A stretch of DNA of 13,489 nucleotides from Lachnospiraceae bacterium (GTDB taxonomy: Bacteria > Bacillota_A > Clostridia > Lachnospirales > Lachnospiraceae): the NCBI GenBank assembly GCA_009774465.1, contig VSNT01000106.1, positions 1 through 13,489 of the forward strand, read 5' to 3'. Both the position numbers and the translations under genes were made by a program. Each line of letters starts with the position of its first letter. Within the stretch, counting starts at the first letter, position 1. Of the stretch, positions 5,652-13,430 are shown in pieces. Below the pieces are notes generated by a model, which saw nothing but the letters and a program-made list of their open reading frames with translations, made no database searches and was not told where the DNA came from.

Positions 5652-6668
5652 TCAGTACTTGAGTTTTTCAGCCGCGTGGGAAAGAACTGCACATACTTTA
5701 TCACACCAAGCGTCGAATTCAGGATCTTCCTTTTGACATTCGGGGTGAGAAAACACATAAGCTACCGTATCTCTAATTCCCTGATCGGCCCGGATAGAAG
5801 CGGTAAATCCGGGCGCAAGTCTTTTTAGCTTGCTGTTGTCAAATACCACAGTATTTGCCTTATCGCCTAACAGACTTCCAGTAAAGTCATAGGGAGAGCA
5901 GGCTGCCAGGAACTCGGAGGAAACATGGACAGCATTAAGCCTGACACCTAAAGCATCTGCAATAATCTGATAAATCTGATTCCAGGTAAGGGATTCGTCT
6001 GAGGTAATCTGTACAGCTTCTCCAATGGCATGGATGTTTCCAATCAGTCCTGCAAAGCCTTTTGCAAAATCCTGGCTGTGTGTCAGTGTCCAGAGAGAAG
6101 TCCCGTCTCCGTGAATGATCACCGGCTTTCCTTCCAGCATTCGTTTGATTACTGCATAACTGCCATTTGCGCCATGAACGCCAAGGGGGACTGACCGTTC
6201 GCAGTAGGTATGGCTGGGACGGATGATGGTAACAGGAAATCCACTGTCCCGATACAGCTTCATTAAATAGTCTTCTCCGGCAATTTTATTGCGGGAATAC
6301 TCCCAATAAGGATTGGCAAGGGGAGTACCTTCGTTGATCCGGTAATCAGAAAGCGGTTTCTGATAGGCGGAGGCAGAACTGATGTAAATAAATTGCCTGG
6401 TTTTCCCCTGAAAAAGCCTGTAATCCCGTGCAAGCTGGTCTTTCGTAAAGGCAATAAAATCTACCACTACATCAAAGGAAAGATCTTTGATCAGACTGTT
6501 GACAGACGCTTCCTCATTGATATCTGCTTTTAGTTCTATAATATCTCCGGTAAGTGTGTGACTGCGACTGCCTCTGTTTACAAGATAAAGAGTGTGGCCT
6601 TGCGATAAAAGGAGTTTTGAAACAGCCATGCTGATGGTGCCGGTACCTCCGATAAGAAGTATTTTCAT
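5652..6668 (-). CDS. NAD-dependent epimerase/dehydratase family protein (atypical SDR)
   Basis: This 338-aa Rossmann-fold protein has the nucleotide-binding motif IGGTGTIS at residues 6-13, acidic/basic residues after strand β2 (VNRG), an SSAS serine at about 98-100, and the YxxxK pair Y124/K128 in EYSRNK. The later segment WTLTHSQDFAKGFAGLIGN is typical of the atypical SDR group that includes CSP41-like and sugar-nucleotide epimerase-like proteins. The substrate is unknown; a sugar-nucleotide is the usual guess. ATG at 6668 is chosen because the glycine motif begins right after it and AGGCAGGA precedes it; a longer in-frame reading to 6767 adds residues outside the fold. The gene is divergent from the chemoreceptor and convergent with the phosphatase gene. 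Confidence 0.9.
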   Translation of the reverse strand: MKILLIGGTGTISMAVSKLLLSQGHTLYLVNRGSRSHTLTGDIIELKADINEEASVNSLIKDLSFDVVVDFIAFTKDQLARDYRLFQGKTRQFIYISSASAYQKPLSDYRINEGTPLANPYWEYSRNKIAGEDYLMKLYRDSGFPVTIIRPSHTYCERSVPLGVHGANGSYAVIKRMLEGKPVIIHGDGTSLWTLTHSQDFAKGFAGLIGNIHAIGEAVQITSDESLTWNQIYQIIADALGVRLNAVHVSSEFLAACSPYDFTGSLLGDKANTVVFDNSKLKRLAPGFTASIRADQGIRDTVAYVFSHPECQKEDPEFDAWCDKVCAVLSHAAEKLKY

Positions 6669-6725
6669 ACAAATTTCCTGCCTTTCTGTAAATTTTTCTG
6701 GATACAATTTCAAAATACTACCTTC

Positions 6726-6754
6726 ATTATAAAAATTTTGTGTCTGAAAGAAAA
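6726..6754 (-). promoter_or_regulatory. Promoter candidate for epimerase-like gene
   Basis: Read on the minus strand, TTTTCT (6754-6749) lies 17 nt before a perfect TATAAT (6731-6726). The -10 box is ideal and the -35 box weak. The site is about 58 nt upstream of the preferred ATG at 6668, which supports that start over the longer reading beginning at 6767, since the longer ORF start would lie upstream of the promoter. Confidence 0.5.
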
Positions 6755-6820
6755 GAAATTTAATCATAAAATTTTTAGAAAATTTTTAGCGAAAAGTATT
6801 AGATACAGTTAAATATAGGA

Positions 6821-6849
6821 TTGTAATATTTTTATAAAATAGTTATAAT
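6821..6849 (+). promoter_or_regulatory. Sigma-A-type promoter for chemoreceptor gene
   Basis: TTGTAA (6821-6826), a 17-nt spacer and perfect TATAAT (6844-6849) lie 50 nt before the chemoreceptor ATG. The boxes fit the housekeeping sigma factor; no sigma-D (motility) promoter pattern is visible. Confidence 0.65.
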
Positions 6850-6898
6850 AAATGCATTGAATAATAGAGGAAAATGATTAATTCAAGGAGGCTTTTTT

Positions 6899-8149
6899 AT
6901 GAAGGAACAACAAAGCTTTAAAAAGAAAGTGAGATTAGTATTCACTGCGATCTGTATCATTGTTGCGATCTCGGAGCTGACAGCAATTTTGGGAATGCTG
7001 GGGCTGGGAAGCAAGGTGATGCAGCTGGTATTTCATTCCCTTATATTTCTTGCGGTAATTATAGCATCTACACGTGGCTATAAAGTATTGGTTGAGGCAT
7101 TGGTAGATCCGCTGATTGAAATGGATGCTGCTGTGAAAGGCCTGGCACAGGGAAATCTAAATGTTGAGGTTACTTATGAGGGAAACAATGAGCTGGGAAC
7201 TCTGGCGGACAGCCTTAGACAGACCAGTAAAATGTTGAGAGAACTGCTCGATGACCTGACCTTTATTTTAGGCGAATTCAGTAAAGGCAATTTTAAGGTG
7301 AAAAGTAAAAATCGGGGTGCCTATATTGGAGACTTTAAGGTATTGCTGGAAGGCTTGCTTGCATTGGTGAAGGATTTCAGCAGCACAATGAGAAATATAG
7401 ATAATGCGGCAGATCAGGTATCGGAAGGTTCTAATGATCTGGCGATGAGTTCACAGGAACTGGCAGACGGTGCGACCAATCAGGCGGCATCTATTGAAGA
7501 ATTGCTGGCTACAGTTACAGATGTAACCAATCAGGTTGTGGAAAATACCAGAACAACAGACAAGGCTCACGACAATGCAAAACTCATCGGAGAGCAGGCG
7601 AAAGTCAGCCAGGATAAGATGAAAGAACTGACAGAAGCCATGAATACAATTAACGAAACATCCAGTGAAATCAGTAATATTATTGTTGACATTGAAGAAA
7701 TCGCATCACAGACAAATCTTCTTTCCCTGAATGCAGCAATTGAAGCCGCAAGAGCAGGCGAAGCCGGCAGAGGCTTTGCAGTGGTTGCTGATCAGATCAG
7801 AAAGCTGGCGGAGGACAGTGCGAATTCGGCAGTTACAACGAAAGAACTGATTGACAAGTCTCTTCGCGAGGTACATAAGGGAAATGAAATAACAGAACAA
7901 ACTGCCGATTCCTTAAATAATGTAATTAAGGAACTGGATAACATTGTTCAGGCAGTTGCGGACATTCGGGTTGCATCTGATAAACAGGCATCATCTGTAA
8001 AGGAAATTGAAAAAGGATTTGAGTCAATCAGTGCAGTCGTTGAAAGCAACTCGGCAGCGGCGGAAGAGACTTCTGCAACCAGTCAGGAGCTGTCTGCACA
8101 GGCAGCAGCCCTTAAGGGTATGGTAGACCGGTTCCAGCTTCGCGATTAA
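6899..8149 (+). CDS. Methyl-accepting chemotaxis protein without extracellular sensor domain
   Basis: This 416-aa membrane receptor should couple to CheA/CheW and control flagellar bias or another output. Two membrane helices lie at residues about 11-33 and 41-57, joined by only a few residues, so there is no extracellular ligand-binding domain. A HAMP domain follows (about 58-112), then a second HAMP-like unit (about 113-165, with FSKGNFKVKS and YIGDFKVLLEGL), and the long coiled-coil signalling domain. The conserved hairpin tip IEAARAGEAGRGFAVVAD is at about 281-298. Glutamine/glutamate-rich heptads on both sides could be methylation sites; no CheR-tethering C-terminal pentapeptide is seen. 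AAGGAGG at 6885-6891 sets the start. It is a single gene, with the convergent flippase gene only 7 nt away. Signal input is probably from inside the cell or the membrane. Confidence 0.95.
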   Translation: MKEQQSFKKKVRLVFTAICIIVAISELTAILGMLGLGSKVMQLVFHSLIFLAVIIASTRGYKVLVEALVDPLIEMDAAVKGLAQGNLNVEVTYEGNNELGTLADSLRQTSKMLRELLDDLTFILGEFSKGNFKVKSKNRGAYIGDFKVLLEGLLALVKDFSSTMRNIDNAADQVSEGSNDLAMSSQELADGATNQAASIEELLATVTDVTNQVVENTRTTDKAHDNAKLIGEQAKVSQDKMKELTEAMNTINETSSEISNIIVDIEEIASQTNLLSLNAAIEAARAGEAGRGFAVVADQIRKLAEDSANSAVTTKELIDKSLREVHKGNEITEQTADSLNNVIKELDNIVQAVADIRVASDKQASSVKEIEKGFESISAVVESNSAAAEETSATSQELSAQAAALKGMVDRFQLRD

Positions 8150-8156
8150 TGTAAAA

Positions 8157-9497
8157 TTAACGGTATTTGCGGACAGCAAACATACACAGGATTGTCTGGA
8201 CAGCCTGACTGACCAGCAGCCCCCACAGATAGCCATGAATGCCCCAGAGAGGGATGCCCCAAAATACAAATCCTAATCGCACCAGCAGGCTGGCCATGCT
8301 GAAAATAAAAGTAAGACTTGTTTTACCAAGGCCGTTCAGGATGCTGCCTAAAGTACTTGCAATATACATTAAAGGGCAGAGAAAACTGAGCACAATAATA
8401 AAGCTGCCTGCAAGGGCGCTCTGGTAGAGAAGATTTCCCAGAAATCTTCCGGTTAATAAGAAAAATAAAGTAAATATAATACCTAAAAAAAAGCCGTAGC
8501 ATATGGATTTATGTACGGCTTTTTTGATTGTGCCGGTATTTTCTGCCGCATCAGCTTCTGAGACGATAGGAAGCAGCAGCACGCAAATGGAATTCGTAAT
8601 TGCGCTGGGAAATAAAATTAGTGGCAGCGACATTCCGGTCAGAATGCCATATACACTTAGGGCGGTTGCATTATCATAGCCATAGCTTAATAACCTGTTT
8701 GGAATGAAAATTGCTTCCAGGCTCTGGAGAAAATTAATAATAATCCTGTTTAAAGACAGCGGCACTGCCAGGGTAAGAAGATTTTTGATAACTGGCGGAT
8801 AAGCAGCCAGCTTTGCACAGAGCAGCGCCCCATAATTTTTTGGAACAACATGGGTAAAGTGTGCTTTTATGGCAATCAGGGAAACAATCATGGATGCAGC
8901 TTCGCCAATAACCAACCCCACCACTGCAAAGCTGATAGTGGGATTCATATGATATTTTAAACAGAAATAATAGATGACATATACGCTGCCTACGCGTATG
9001 ATCTGTTCGGAAAGCTGGCATATGGCGGGGATGGATGTTTTCCGTATCCCGTAAAAATATCCGTTGATGCAGGAGTGAACAGTTGCCAGTGGAATAGAAA
9101 ATGAAATGATTCTAAGGAGCGGTGCAGTACGTGCTTCCATAAGAAAGTAAACCGCAATTTCCTCAGAAAAACAGTAAATACCGGCACAGCATAATACAGA
9201 AACTGTCATTGAAAGAATAAAGCCGGTGAATAAATGCATGGCCGACGAACGATAATCTTTGGAAATCGTCTCGCCTGCAACATATTTGGAAATAGCTGTC
9301 TGCATACCTGCTACGGTCAGGGAAAAAGAAAGAGCAAGAACCGGTGAAATGAGCTGATAAATACCCATGCCTTCTGCACCAAACAGGCGGGATAAAAAGA
9401 TACGGTAAAAAAATCCAATAAACCGGCTTACAAAGCCGGTAGCAGTCAGGATAATGGTTCCTGTAATCAGGGGGTTTTTTTTATGTAAGAAAGTCAT
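8157..9497 (-). CDS. SpoVB-like polysaccharide/lipid-linked oligosaccharide flippase
   Basis: This is a 446-aa very hydrophobic protein with about 12-14 predicted membrane helices, of the MOP/MATE superfamily (PST/SpoVB/MurJ branch). The N-terminus (ITGTIILTATGFVSRFIGFF, then LFGAEGMGIYQLISPV) and the block VAGMQTAISKYVAGE match the SpoVB pattern (ARFIGEEGVGLY, PVAISKLVAE in B. subtilis SpoVB). A second conserved block is SCINGYFYGIRKTSIPAICQ with LSEQIIRVGSV. Such proteins flip lipid-linked wall or surface-glycan precursors; SpoVB acts in spore cortex formation. Clostridia often have several paralogues, so the sporulation role is not certain. The ATG at 9497 has GGTGG 7 nt upstream. A weak promoter with TATATT at 9532-9527 may drive it. 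It is convergent with the chemoreceptor and divergent from nifS. Confidence 0.88.
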   Translation of the reverse strand: MTFLHKKNPLITGTIILTATGFVSRFIGFFYRIFLSRLFGAEGMGIYQLISPVLALSFSLTVAGMQTAISKYVAGETISKDYRSSAMHLFTGFILSMTVSVLCCAGIYCFSEEIAVYFLMEARTAPLLRIISFSIPLATVHSCINGYFYGIRKTSIPAICQLSEQIIRVGSVYVIYYFCLKYHMNPTISFAVVGLVIGEAASMIVSLIAIKAHFTHVVPKNYGALLCAKLAAYPPVIKNLLTLAVPLSLNRIIINFLQSLEAIFIPNRLLSYGYDNATALSVYGILTGMSLPLILFPSAITNSICVLLLPIVSEADAAENTGTIKKAVHKSICYGFFLGIIFTLFFLLTGRFLGNLLYQSALAGSFIIVLSFLCPLMYIASTLGSILNGLGKTSLTFIFSMASLLVRLGFVFWGIPLWGIHGYLWGLLVSQAVQTILCMFAVRKYR

Positions 9498-9546
9498 AAA
9501 ATACCACCGCTTTTCAGTTATTGATAAATATATGTCCCTGCTTTCA

Positions 9547-9575
9547 TTGACAGAACAAAAAGAGAATGCTATAGT
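9547..9575 (+). promoter_or_regulatory. Strong promoter of the nifS-nifU-mnmA operon
   Basis: Perfect TTGACA (9547-9552), a 17-nt spacer and TATAGT (9570-9575) with a TG extension before the -10 box lie 55 nt upstream of the nifS start. This is the best promoter in the window. No clear operator dyad is seen around it. Confidence 0.8.
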
Positions 9576-9629
9576 AAAAAATGTTGAAAGCCTAGTAATT
9601 CAATGGGAATAGAAGAAAGGAGCCTGAAA

Positions 9630-10808
9630 ATGGATAAAATCATATATCTTGATAATGCAGCAACTACAAAAACAGCGCCTCAGGTTGTGGAAGCAATGCT
9701 GCCTTATTTTTCCAATTATTATGGAAATGCCAGCAGCATTTACCGACTGGGAGCGGAGAGCAAAAAGGCGGTTGCAAAATCCCGCGAAGTGATTGCAGGG
9801 AGCCTGAATGCGGACAGTTCTGAGATTTACTTTACTGCAGGAGGATCAGAATCAGATAATTGGGCGATTATCGCAGCGGCGGAAGCTTATGAGACAAAGG
9901 GAAAACATATCATTACCTCCAGGATTGAGCATCATGCAGTGCTTCATACCTGTCAGTATCTGGAGAAAAAGGGATATGAAATAACTTATATAGATGTAAA
10001 TGAAGAAGGCATTATAGATTTGGAAGGCCTAAAAAAGGCAGTTCGTCCGGATACCATTTTAATTTCCATTATGTTTGCCAATAATGAGATTGGAACCATT
10101 CAGCCGGTAAAGGAAATCGGAGAGATTGCAAAGGAAAATGGTATTTTATTTCACACAGATGCGGTGCAGGCTTATGGGCATGTGCCCATTGATGTGGAAG
10201 CTCTTCATATTGACATGTTAAGCGCCAGCGGCCATAAACTGAATGGCCCCAAAGGTATTGGATTTTTGTATATTAGAAAAGGAGTAAAAATCCGTTCTTT
10301 CATTCATGGCGGCGCTCAGGAGCGGAGCAGGCGGGCAGGAACAGAAAATGTTCCGGGAATTGTCGGATTAGGAGCAGCGGCAGAGCGTGCTTTTGAAAGT
10401 ATGGAGCAGCGCAGCCAGAAAGAAAGTAAGCTGAGAGATTATCTGATCAGCAGACTGGAAAAAGAAATACCCTATTGCAGACTGAACGGGGACAGAGAAA
10501 GAAGACTTTCCAACAACGTAAATTTTGTATTTCGATTTATAGAAGGCGAGTCTATGCTGATTATGCTGGATGGAAAGGGGATTTGCGCTTCCAGTGGTTC
10601 TGCCTGTACATCGGGTTCTCTGGATCCGTCCCATGTTCTTCTGGCGATTGGTCTGCCCCATGAAATTGCCCACGGTTCCCTCCGCCTTACCGTAAGTGAG
10701 GAAAATACACTGGAAGAGATGGATTATGTGGTAGATTCCATAAAGGAAATTGTAGACAGACTAAGACAGATGTCGCCTCTTTATGAGGATTTTATCAAAA
10801 AATCATAA
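9630..10808 (+). CDS. nifS: Cysteine desulfurase
   Basis: This 392-aa PLP enzyme converts L-cysteine to alanine and a protein-bound persulfide, supplying sulfur for Fe-S clusters and tRNA thiolation. It begins with the family signature YLDNAATTK and contains EHHAVLH (H101/H102), the PLP lysine K203 in SASGHKLNGPKG, and catalytic C326 in SSGSACTSGSLDPSHVL. That loop and the total length fit the NifS/IscS group I. ATG 9630 is preferred because AAAGGAG (9615-9621... region) lies about 8 nt upstream; an in-frame ATG at 9603 adds nine residues but has no ribosome site. First gene of a three-gene operon with nifU (34 nt on) and mnmA. Unlike many related operons there is no Rrf2/IscR-type regulator gene directly upstream here. 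Confidence 0.96.
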   Translation: MDKIIYLDNAATTKTAPQVVEAMLPYFSNYYGNASSIYRLGAESKKAVAKSREVIAGSLNADSSEIYFTAGGSESDNWAIIAAAEAYETKGKHIITSRIEHHAVLHTCQYLEKKGYEITYIDVNEEGIIDLEGLKKAVRPDTILISIMFANNEIGTIQPVKEIGEIAKENGILFHTDAVQAYGHVPIDVEALHIDMLSASGHKLNGPKGIGFLYIRKGVKIRSFIHGGAQERSRRAGTENVPGIVGLGAAAERAFESMEQRSQKESKLRDYLISRLEKEIPYCRLNGDRERRLSNNVNFVFRFIEGESMLIMLDGKGICASSGSACTSGSLDPSHVLLAIGLPHEIAHGSLRLTVSEENTLEEMDYVVDSIKEIVDRLRQMSPLYEDFIKKS

Positions 10809-10842
10809 CATTTATAAATTGCAGTTTTGAAAGGATAAAAAT

Positions 10843-11280
10843 ATGTATAGTGAAAAAGTAATGGATCATTTTACGAATCCGAGAAATGTAGGAGAAATGG
10901 AAAACCCCAGCGGCGTTGGCACGGTGGGAAACGCAAAATGCGGCGATATAATGAGAATTTATCTGGATATTGACGAAAATCATATCATCAGGGATTGTAA
11001 GTTTAAAACCTTTGGATGTGGTGCAGCTGTGGCGACCAGCAGTATGGCGACGGAGCTTGTGAAAGGAAAGAGCGTAGAGGAGGCTATGAAAGTGACCAAT
11101 AAGGCAGTTATGGAAGCGCTTGACGGGCTGCCTCCGGTGAAGGTTCATTGTTCTTTGCTTGCAGAGGAAGCCATTCACGCGGCTCTCTGGGATTATGCAC
11201 AAAAAAACGGTATTGAAATTGAAGGGCTTAAGGAACCGAAAAAAGACATCCATGAAGATGAAGAGGAAGAAGAATATTAA
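10843..11280 (+). CDS. nifU: Fe-S cluster assembly scaffold (NifU/IscU-type)
   Basis: This 145-aa soluble protein has the three cluster-ligand cysteines of the U-type scaffold: C33 in GNAKCGD (with D35), C59 in TFGCGAAVA, and C103 in VHCSLLAEEA. It accepts sulfur from NifS and builds a transient cluster for transfer to apoproteins. It consists of the N-terminal NifU_N/IscU domain only; the central ferredoxin-like and C-terminal Nfu domains of full-length NifU are absent, as in most clostridial versions. The C-terminus is an unusual run of acidic residues (DEEEEEEY-like, from about residue 137). AAAGGA precedes ATG 10843. Its stop is 3 nt before mnmA, so the two are probably translationally coupled. 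Confidence 0.95.
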   Translation: MYSEKVMDHFTNPRNVGEMENPSGVGTVGNAKCGDIMRIYLDIDENHIIRDCKFKTFGCGAAVATSSMATELVKGKSVEEAMKVTNKAVMEALDGLPPVKVHCSLLAEEAIHAALWDYAQKNGIEIEGLKEPKKDIHEDEEEEEY

Positions 11281-11283
11281 TTG

Positions 11284-12357
11284 ATGAAAAAGAAAGTAGT
11301 AGTAGGCATGTCCGGAGGAGTTGACTCCTCTGTGGCTGCTTATCTTTTAAAAGAACAGGGATATGATGTGATAGGGGTAACCATGCAGATCTGGCAGGAA
11401 GAAGAACCGGAACAGGTGGAAGAAAACGGTGGATGCTGTGGACTGTCGGCAGTGGAGGATGCCGAAAAGGTTGCCCGAATACTTGAGATTCCTTATTATG
11501 TGATGAACTTTAAAAAGGAATTTCAGGAACAGGTAATTGATTATTTTGTAGCGGAATATTTAGCGGGCAGGACGCCCAACCCCTGCATTGCCTGTAACAG
11601 ATATGTAAAGTGGGAAGCTCTTTTAAGGCGGAGTATGGCACTCGGTGCAGATTACATAGCAACCGGCCATTATGCCAGGGTAGAGCAGATGAAAAATGGG
11701 CGGTTTGCAGTCCGCAATTCGGTAACTGCCGGAAAAGACCAGACCTATGCCCTTTATAATCTGACACAGTTTCAGCTTGCCCACACATTAATGCCGGTGG
11801 GGGACTACACAAAGGAAGAAATAAGGAAGCTGGCGAAAGAAAATAACCTTCCGGTGGCACAAAAGCCGGACAGCCAGGATATCTGCTTTGTACCAGATGG
11901 AAACTATGCCGGTTTTCTGAAAAAACAGGCTCCGGATAAGATGCCGGGGGAAGGAAATTTTGTATCGGAAACAGGCCAGGTGTTGGGGACGCATAAGGGG
12001 ATTACCCACTATACCATAGGGCAGAGAAAAGGGCTTGGATTGTCTATGGGACATCCCGTTTTTGTATCGGAGCTCCGCCCCGAAACCAATGAAGTGGTAA
12101 TCAGCAGCCATGATGTGTTTCAGACAGAACTTACCTGCAATCAGATTAATTTTATGGGAATGGAAGATTTAAAAGAGCCCAGGAGACTTTGGGCGAAAGT
12201 GCGTTATGCCCACAAGGGGCAGTGGTGCGCAGCAGAGCAGATTGGTGAAGACCGGATCAGATGCAGTTTTGAAGAGCCGGTGCGGGCGGTTACTCCGGGA
12301 CAGGCAGTGGTTTTTTATGATGGTGAATATGTAATGGGAGGCGGCACGATTATGTAA
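11284..12357 (+). CDS. mnmA: tRNA 2-thiouridine(34) synthase
   Basis: This 357-aa enzyme activates C2 of uridine-34 in the Lys, Glu and Gln tRNAs with ATP and adds sulfur relayed from a cysteine desulfurase, here most likely the NifS of the same operon. The N-terminal PP-loop ATPase motif is GMSGGVDSS (residues 8-16). The catalytic pair is C104 in NPCIACNRY and C201 in SQDICFVPDG. ATGHYARV (about 127) and the YTIGQRKGLG block further confirm the family. A CC pair in GGCCGLSAVEDA (C51, C52) is typical of the clostridial form. ATG 11284 is chosen; a TTG at 11281 is the only alternative and adds one residue. The 3' end is embedded in a large hairpin. Confidence 0.96.
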   Translation: MKKKVVVGMSGGVDSSVAAYLLKEQGYDVIGVTMQIWQEEEPEQVEENGGCCGLSAVEDAEKVARILEIPYYVMNFKKEFQEQVIDYFVAEYLAGRTPNPCIACNRYVKWEALLRRSMALGADYIATGHYARVEQMKNGRFAVRNSVTAGKDQTYALYNLTQFQLAHTLMPVGDYTKEEIRKLAKENNLPVAQKPDSQDICFVPDGNYAGFLKKQAPDKMPGEGNFVSETGQVLGTHKGITHYTIGQRKGLGLSMGHPVFVSELRPETNEVVISSHDVFQTELTCNQINFMGMEDLKEPRRLWAKVRYAHKGQWCAAEQIGEDRIRCSFEEPVRAVTPGQAVVFYDGEYVMGGGTIM

Positions 12358-12368
12358 CGCCTCCCATT
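12333..12368. terminator. Hairpin across the mnmA stop codon (possible bidirectional terminator)
   Basis: AATGGGAGGCG (12333-12343) and its perfect reverse complement CGCCTCCCATT (12358-12368) enclose a 14-nt loop that contains the mnmA stop codon. It lies in the narrow gap between mnmA and the convergent PHP gene (stop at 12414). No T-tract follows directly on either strand; the nearest on the plus strand is around 12392. It may act as a two-way terminator or 3'-end protector. Confidence 0.55.
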
Positions 12369-12413
12369 CTACAATGTATCTGGTAATCTACGTTTTTAAA
12401 AGTATCTTACAGA

Positions 12414-13232
12414 CTAAATTCTATGAAATTCCGCCACTCTTTTTTCAAAGGTAGCATAATATTTAAAACCACATTCTGTCAAAACCTCTGCCGCGCGCAC
12501 AAAGCCTCTGGCAATGGCGGAAGGCGCATGCGCATCGGAACCAATGGTAATAATTTCACCGCCAAGCTGCTTGTATTTTTTCAAAATATCCATACAGGGG
12601 TGCAGATCGCGGAGATGATAACCGAGTCCGCCGGTATTTATTTCAATTCCCTTTTCTTTTTCAAGGAGTGTTTCCAGAATTTGATCCAAAATATCTTTAT
12701 ATTTTTCGTAGCTGTAACCAGCATCTTTGGTGGGGCCATAGCGTACCACGTAATCCAAATGTCCATAAACATCAAAATTGCTAAATGCCCTTAAGTTATC
12801 TAAAATAGAGAGAAAATATTCTCTGTAGGCTTCTTCCTCAGGCCGTCCTTCATAAAAGGAAGCGTATCCGGGATCTTTTCTGTTGCATATATGGGAGGAT
12901 GCGATAATAAAGTCAAAGTCATAGTTTTTGGCATAAAGAGCAAGCTCTCTTTTAAGGTGAGGCTGAACGCCCAGTTCCACACCGAATAAAAGCTGTATCC
13001 GGTCAGAATATTTTTCTTTATATTTGATGAAATCATACAAATAGGAATCCGTATTTAAGTCAAACATTCTTTCTTCGTCAGGCAGCTCATATACAAAATC
13101 CATGTCCATATGTTCGGTAAAGCAAAGGCTGTCAAGCCCCAGTTCAATCCCCTTTAAGATCATCTCTTCCATAGGAGCAGTGGAATCTCCTGAAAAGGAA
13201 GTGTGCATGTGATAGTCAGATTTAATTGCCAT
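12414..13232 (-). CDS. hisJ: PHP-domain phosphatase, histidinol-phosphatase (HisJ) family
   Basis: This 272-aa PHP-fold metallo-phosphoesterase belongs to the group that includes B. subtilis HisJ, which removes phosphate from histidinol phosphate in the eighth step of histidine synthesis. Metal ligands visible in order: H8 and H10 in DYHMHT, E40-H41 in FTEHMD, E86 in GVELG, H114 in ASSHI, H158 in GHLDYV, D233 and H235 in GSDAHAP. All canonical positions are present, so it should be active. AAAGGAG lies about 10 nt before ATG 13232. No other his gene is nearby, so the exact substrate is less sure than the fold; solitary HisJ-like proteins may act on other phosphate esters. It is divergent from gap and convergent with mnmA. 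Confidence 0.88.
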   Translation of the reverse strand: MAIKSDYHMHTSFSGDSTAPMEEMILKGIELGLDSLCFTEHMDMDFVYELPDEERMFDLNTDSYLYDFIKYKEKYSDRIQLLFGVELGVQPHLKRELALYAKNYDFDFIIASSHICNRKDPGYASFYEGRPEEEAYREYFLSILDNLRAFSNFDVYGHLDYVVRYGPTKDAGYSYEKYKDILDQILETLLEKEKGIEINTGGLGYHLRDLHPCMDILKKYKQLGGEIITIGSDAHAPSAIARGFVRAAEVLTECGFKYYATFEKRVAEFHRI

Positions 13233-13271
13233 GTGGGTGATTCTCCTTTGGTGTAATAAAATGTCACATTC

Positions 13272-13300
13272 AGTTTAGCGGATTCCATGAAAAAACACAA
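13272..13300 (-). promoter_or_regulatory. Promoter candidate for the PHP-phosphatase gene
   Basis: On the minus strand TTGTGT (13300-13295) is followed after 17 nt by TAAACT (13277-13272). Both boxes are partial matches. The position, 40 nt before the ATG, is suitable. Confidence 0.4.
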
Positions 13301-13318
13301 TTATTTTTCATTTACATC

Positions 13319-13347
13319 TTGAACTTTTTGGACAAATTAGGTAAAAT
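13319..13347 (+). promoter_or_regulatory. Distal promoter candidate for gap
   Basis: TTGAAC (13319-13324), 17-nt spacer, TAAAAT (13342-13347). It lies 84 nt before the gap start, with a dyad and a second promoter-like site between. Confidence 0.5.
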
Positions 13348-13369
13348 AATCCTGTTGATAAAATTTTGT

Positions 13370-13400
13370 CAATTCACATGAATTGCAAAAAAAATATAAA
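13370..13400 (+). promoter_or_regulatory. Proximal promoter candidate for gap overlapping a dyad
   Basis: The perfect dyad CAATTC-ACAT-GAATTG (13370-13385) overlaps TTCACA (13373-13378), which is followed after 16 nt by TATAAA (13395-13400). A regulator bound at the dyad would cover the -35 box of this promoter and sit downstream of the distal one. The dyad is certain; its role as operator is inference. Confidence 0.45.
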
Positions 13401-13430
13401 ATAATTATTCAATTTTAGGAGGAACAGAAA

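Noticed and set aside
6669..6767. N-terminal extension of the epimerase-like protein to base 6767
   Set aside because: The Rossmann strand begins at ATG 6668, and a good minus-strand -10 box (6731-6726) lies inside the extension.
9603..9629. Alternative nifS start at ATG 9603
   Set aside because: There is no ribosome site before it, whereas AAAGGAG fits ATG 9630 and the family normally begins just before YLDNAATT.
10795..11253. Minus-strand open frame (152 codons) opposite nifU
   Set aside because: It is a shadow of nifU, which has all three cluster cysteines and a ribosome site.
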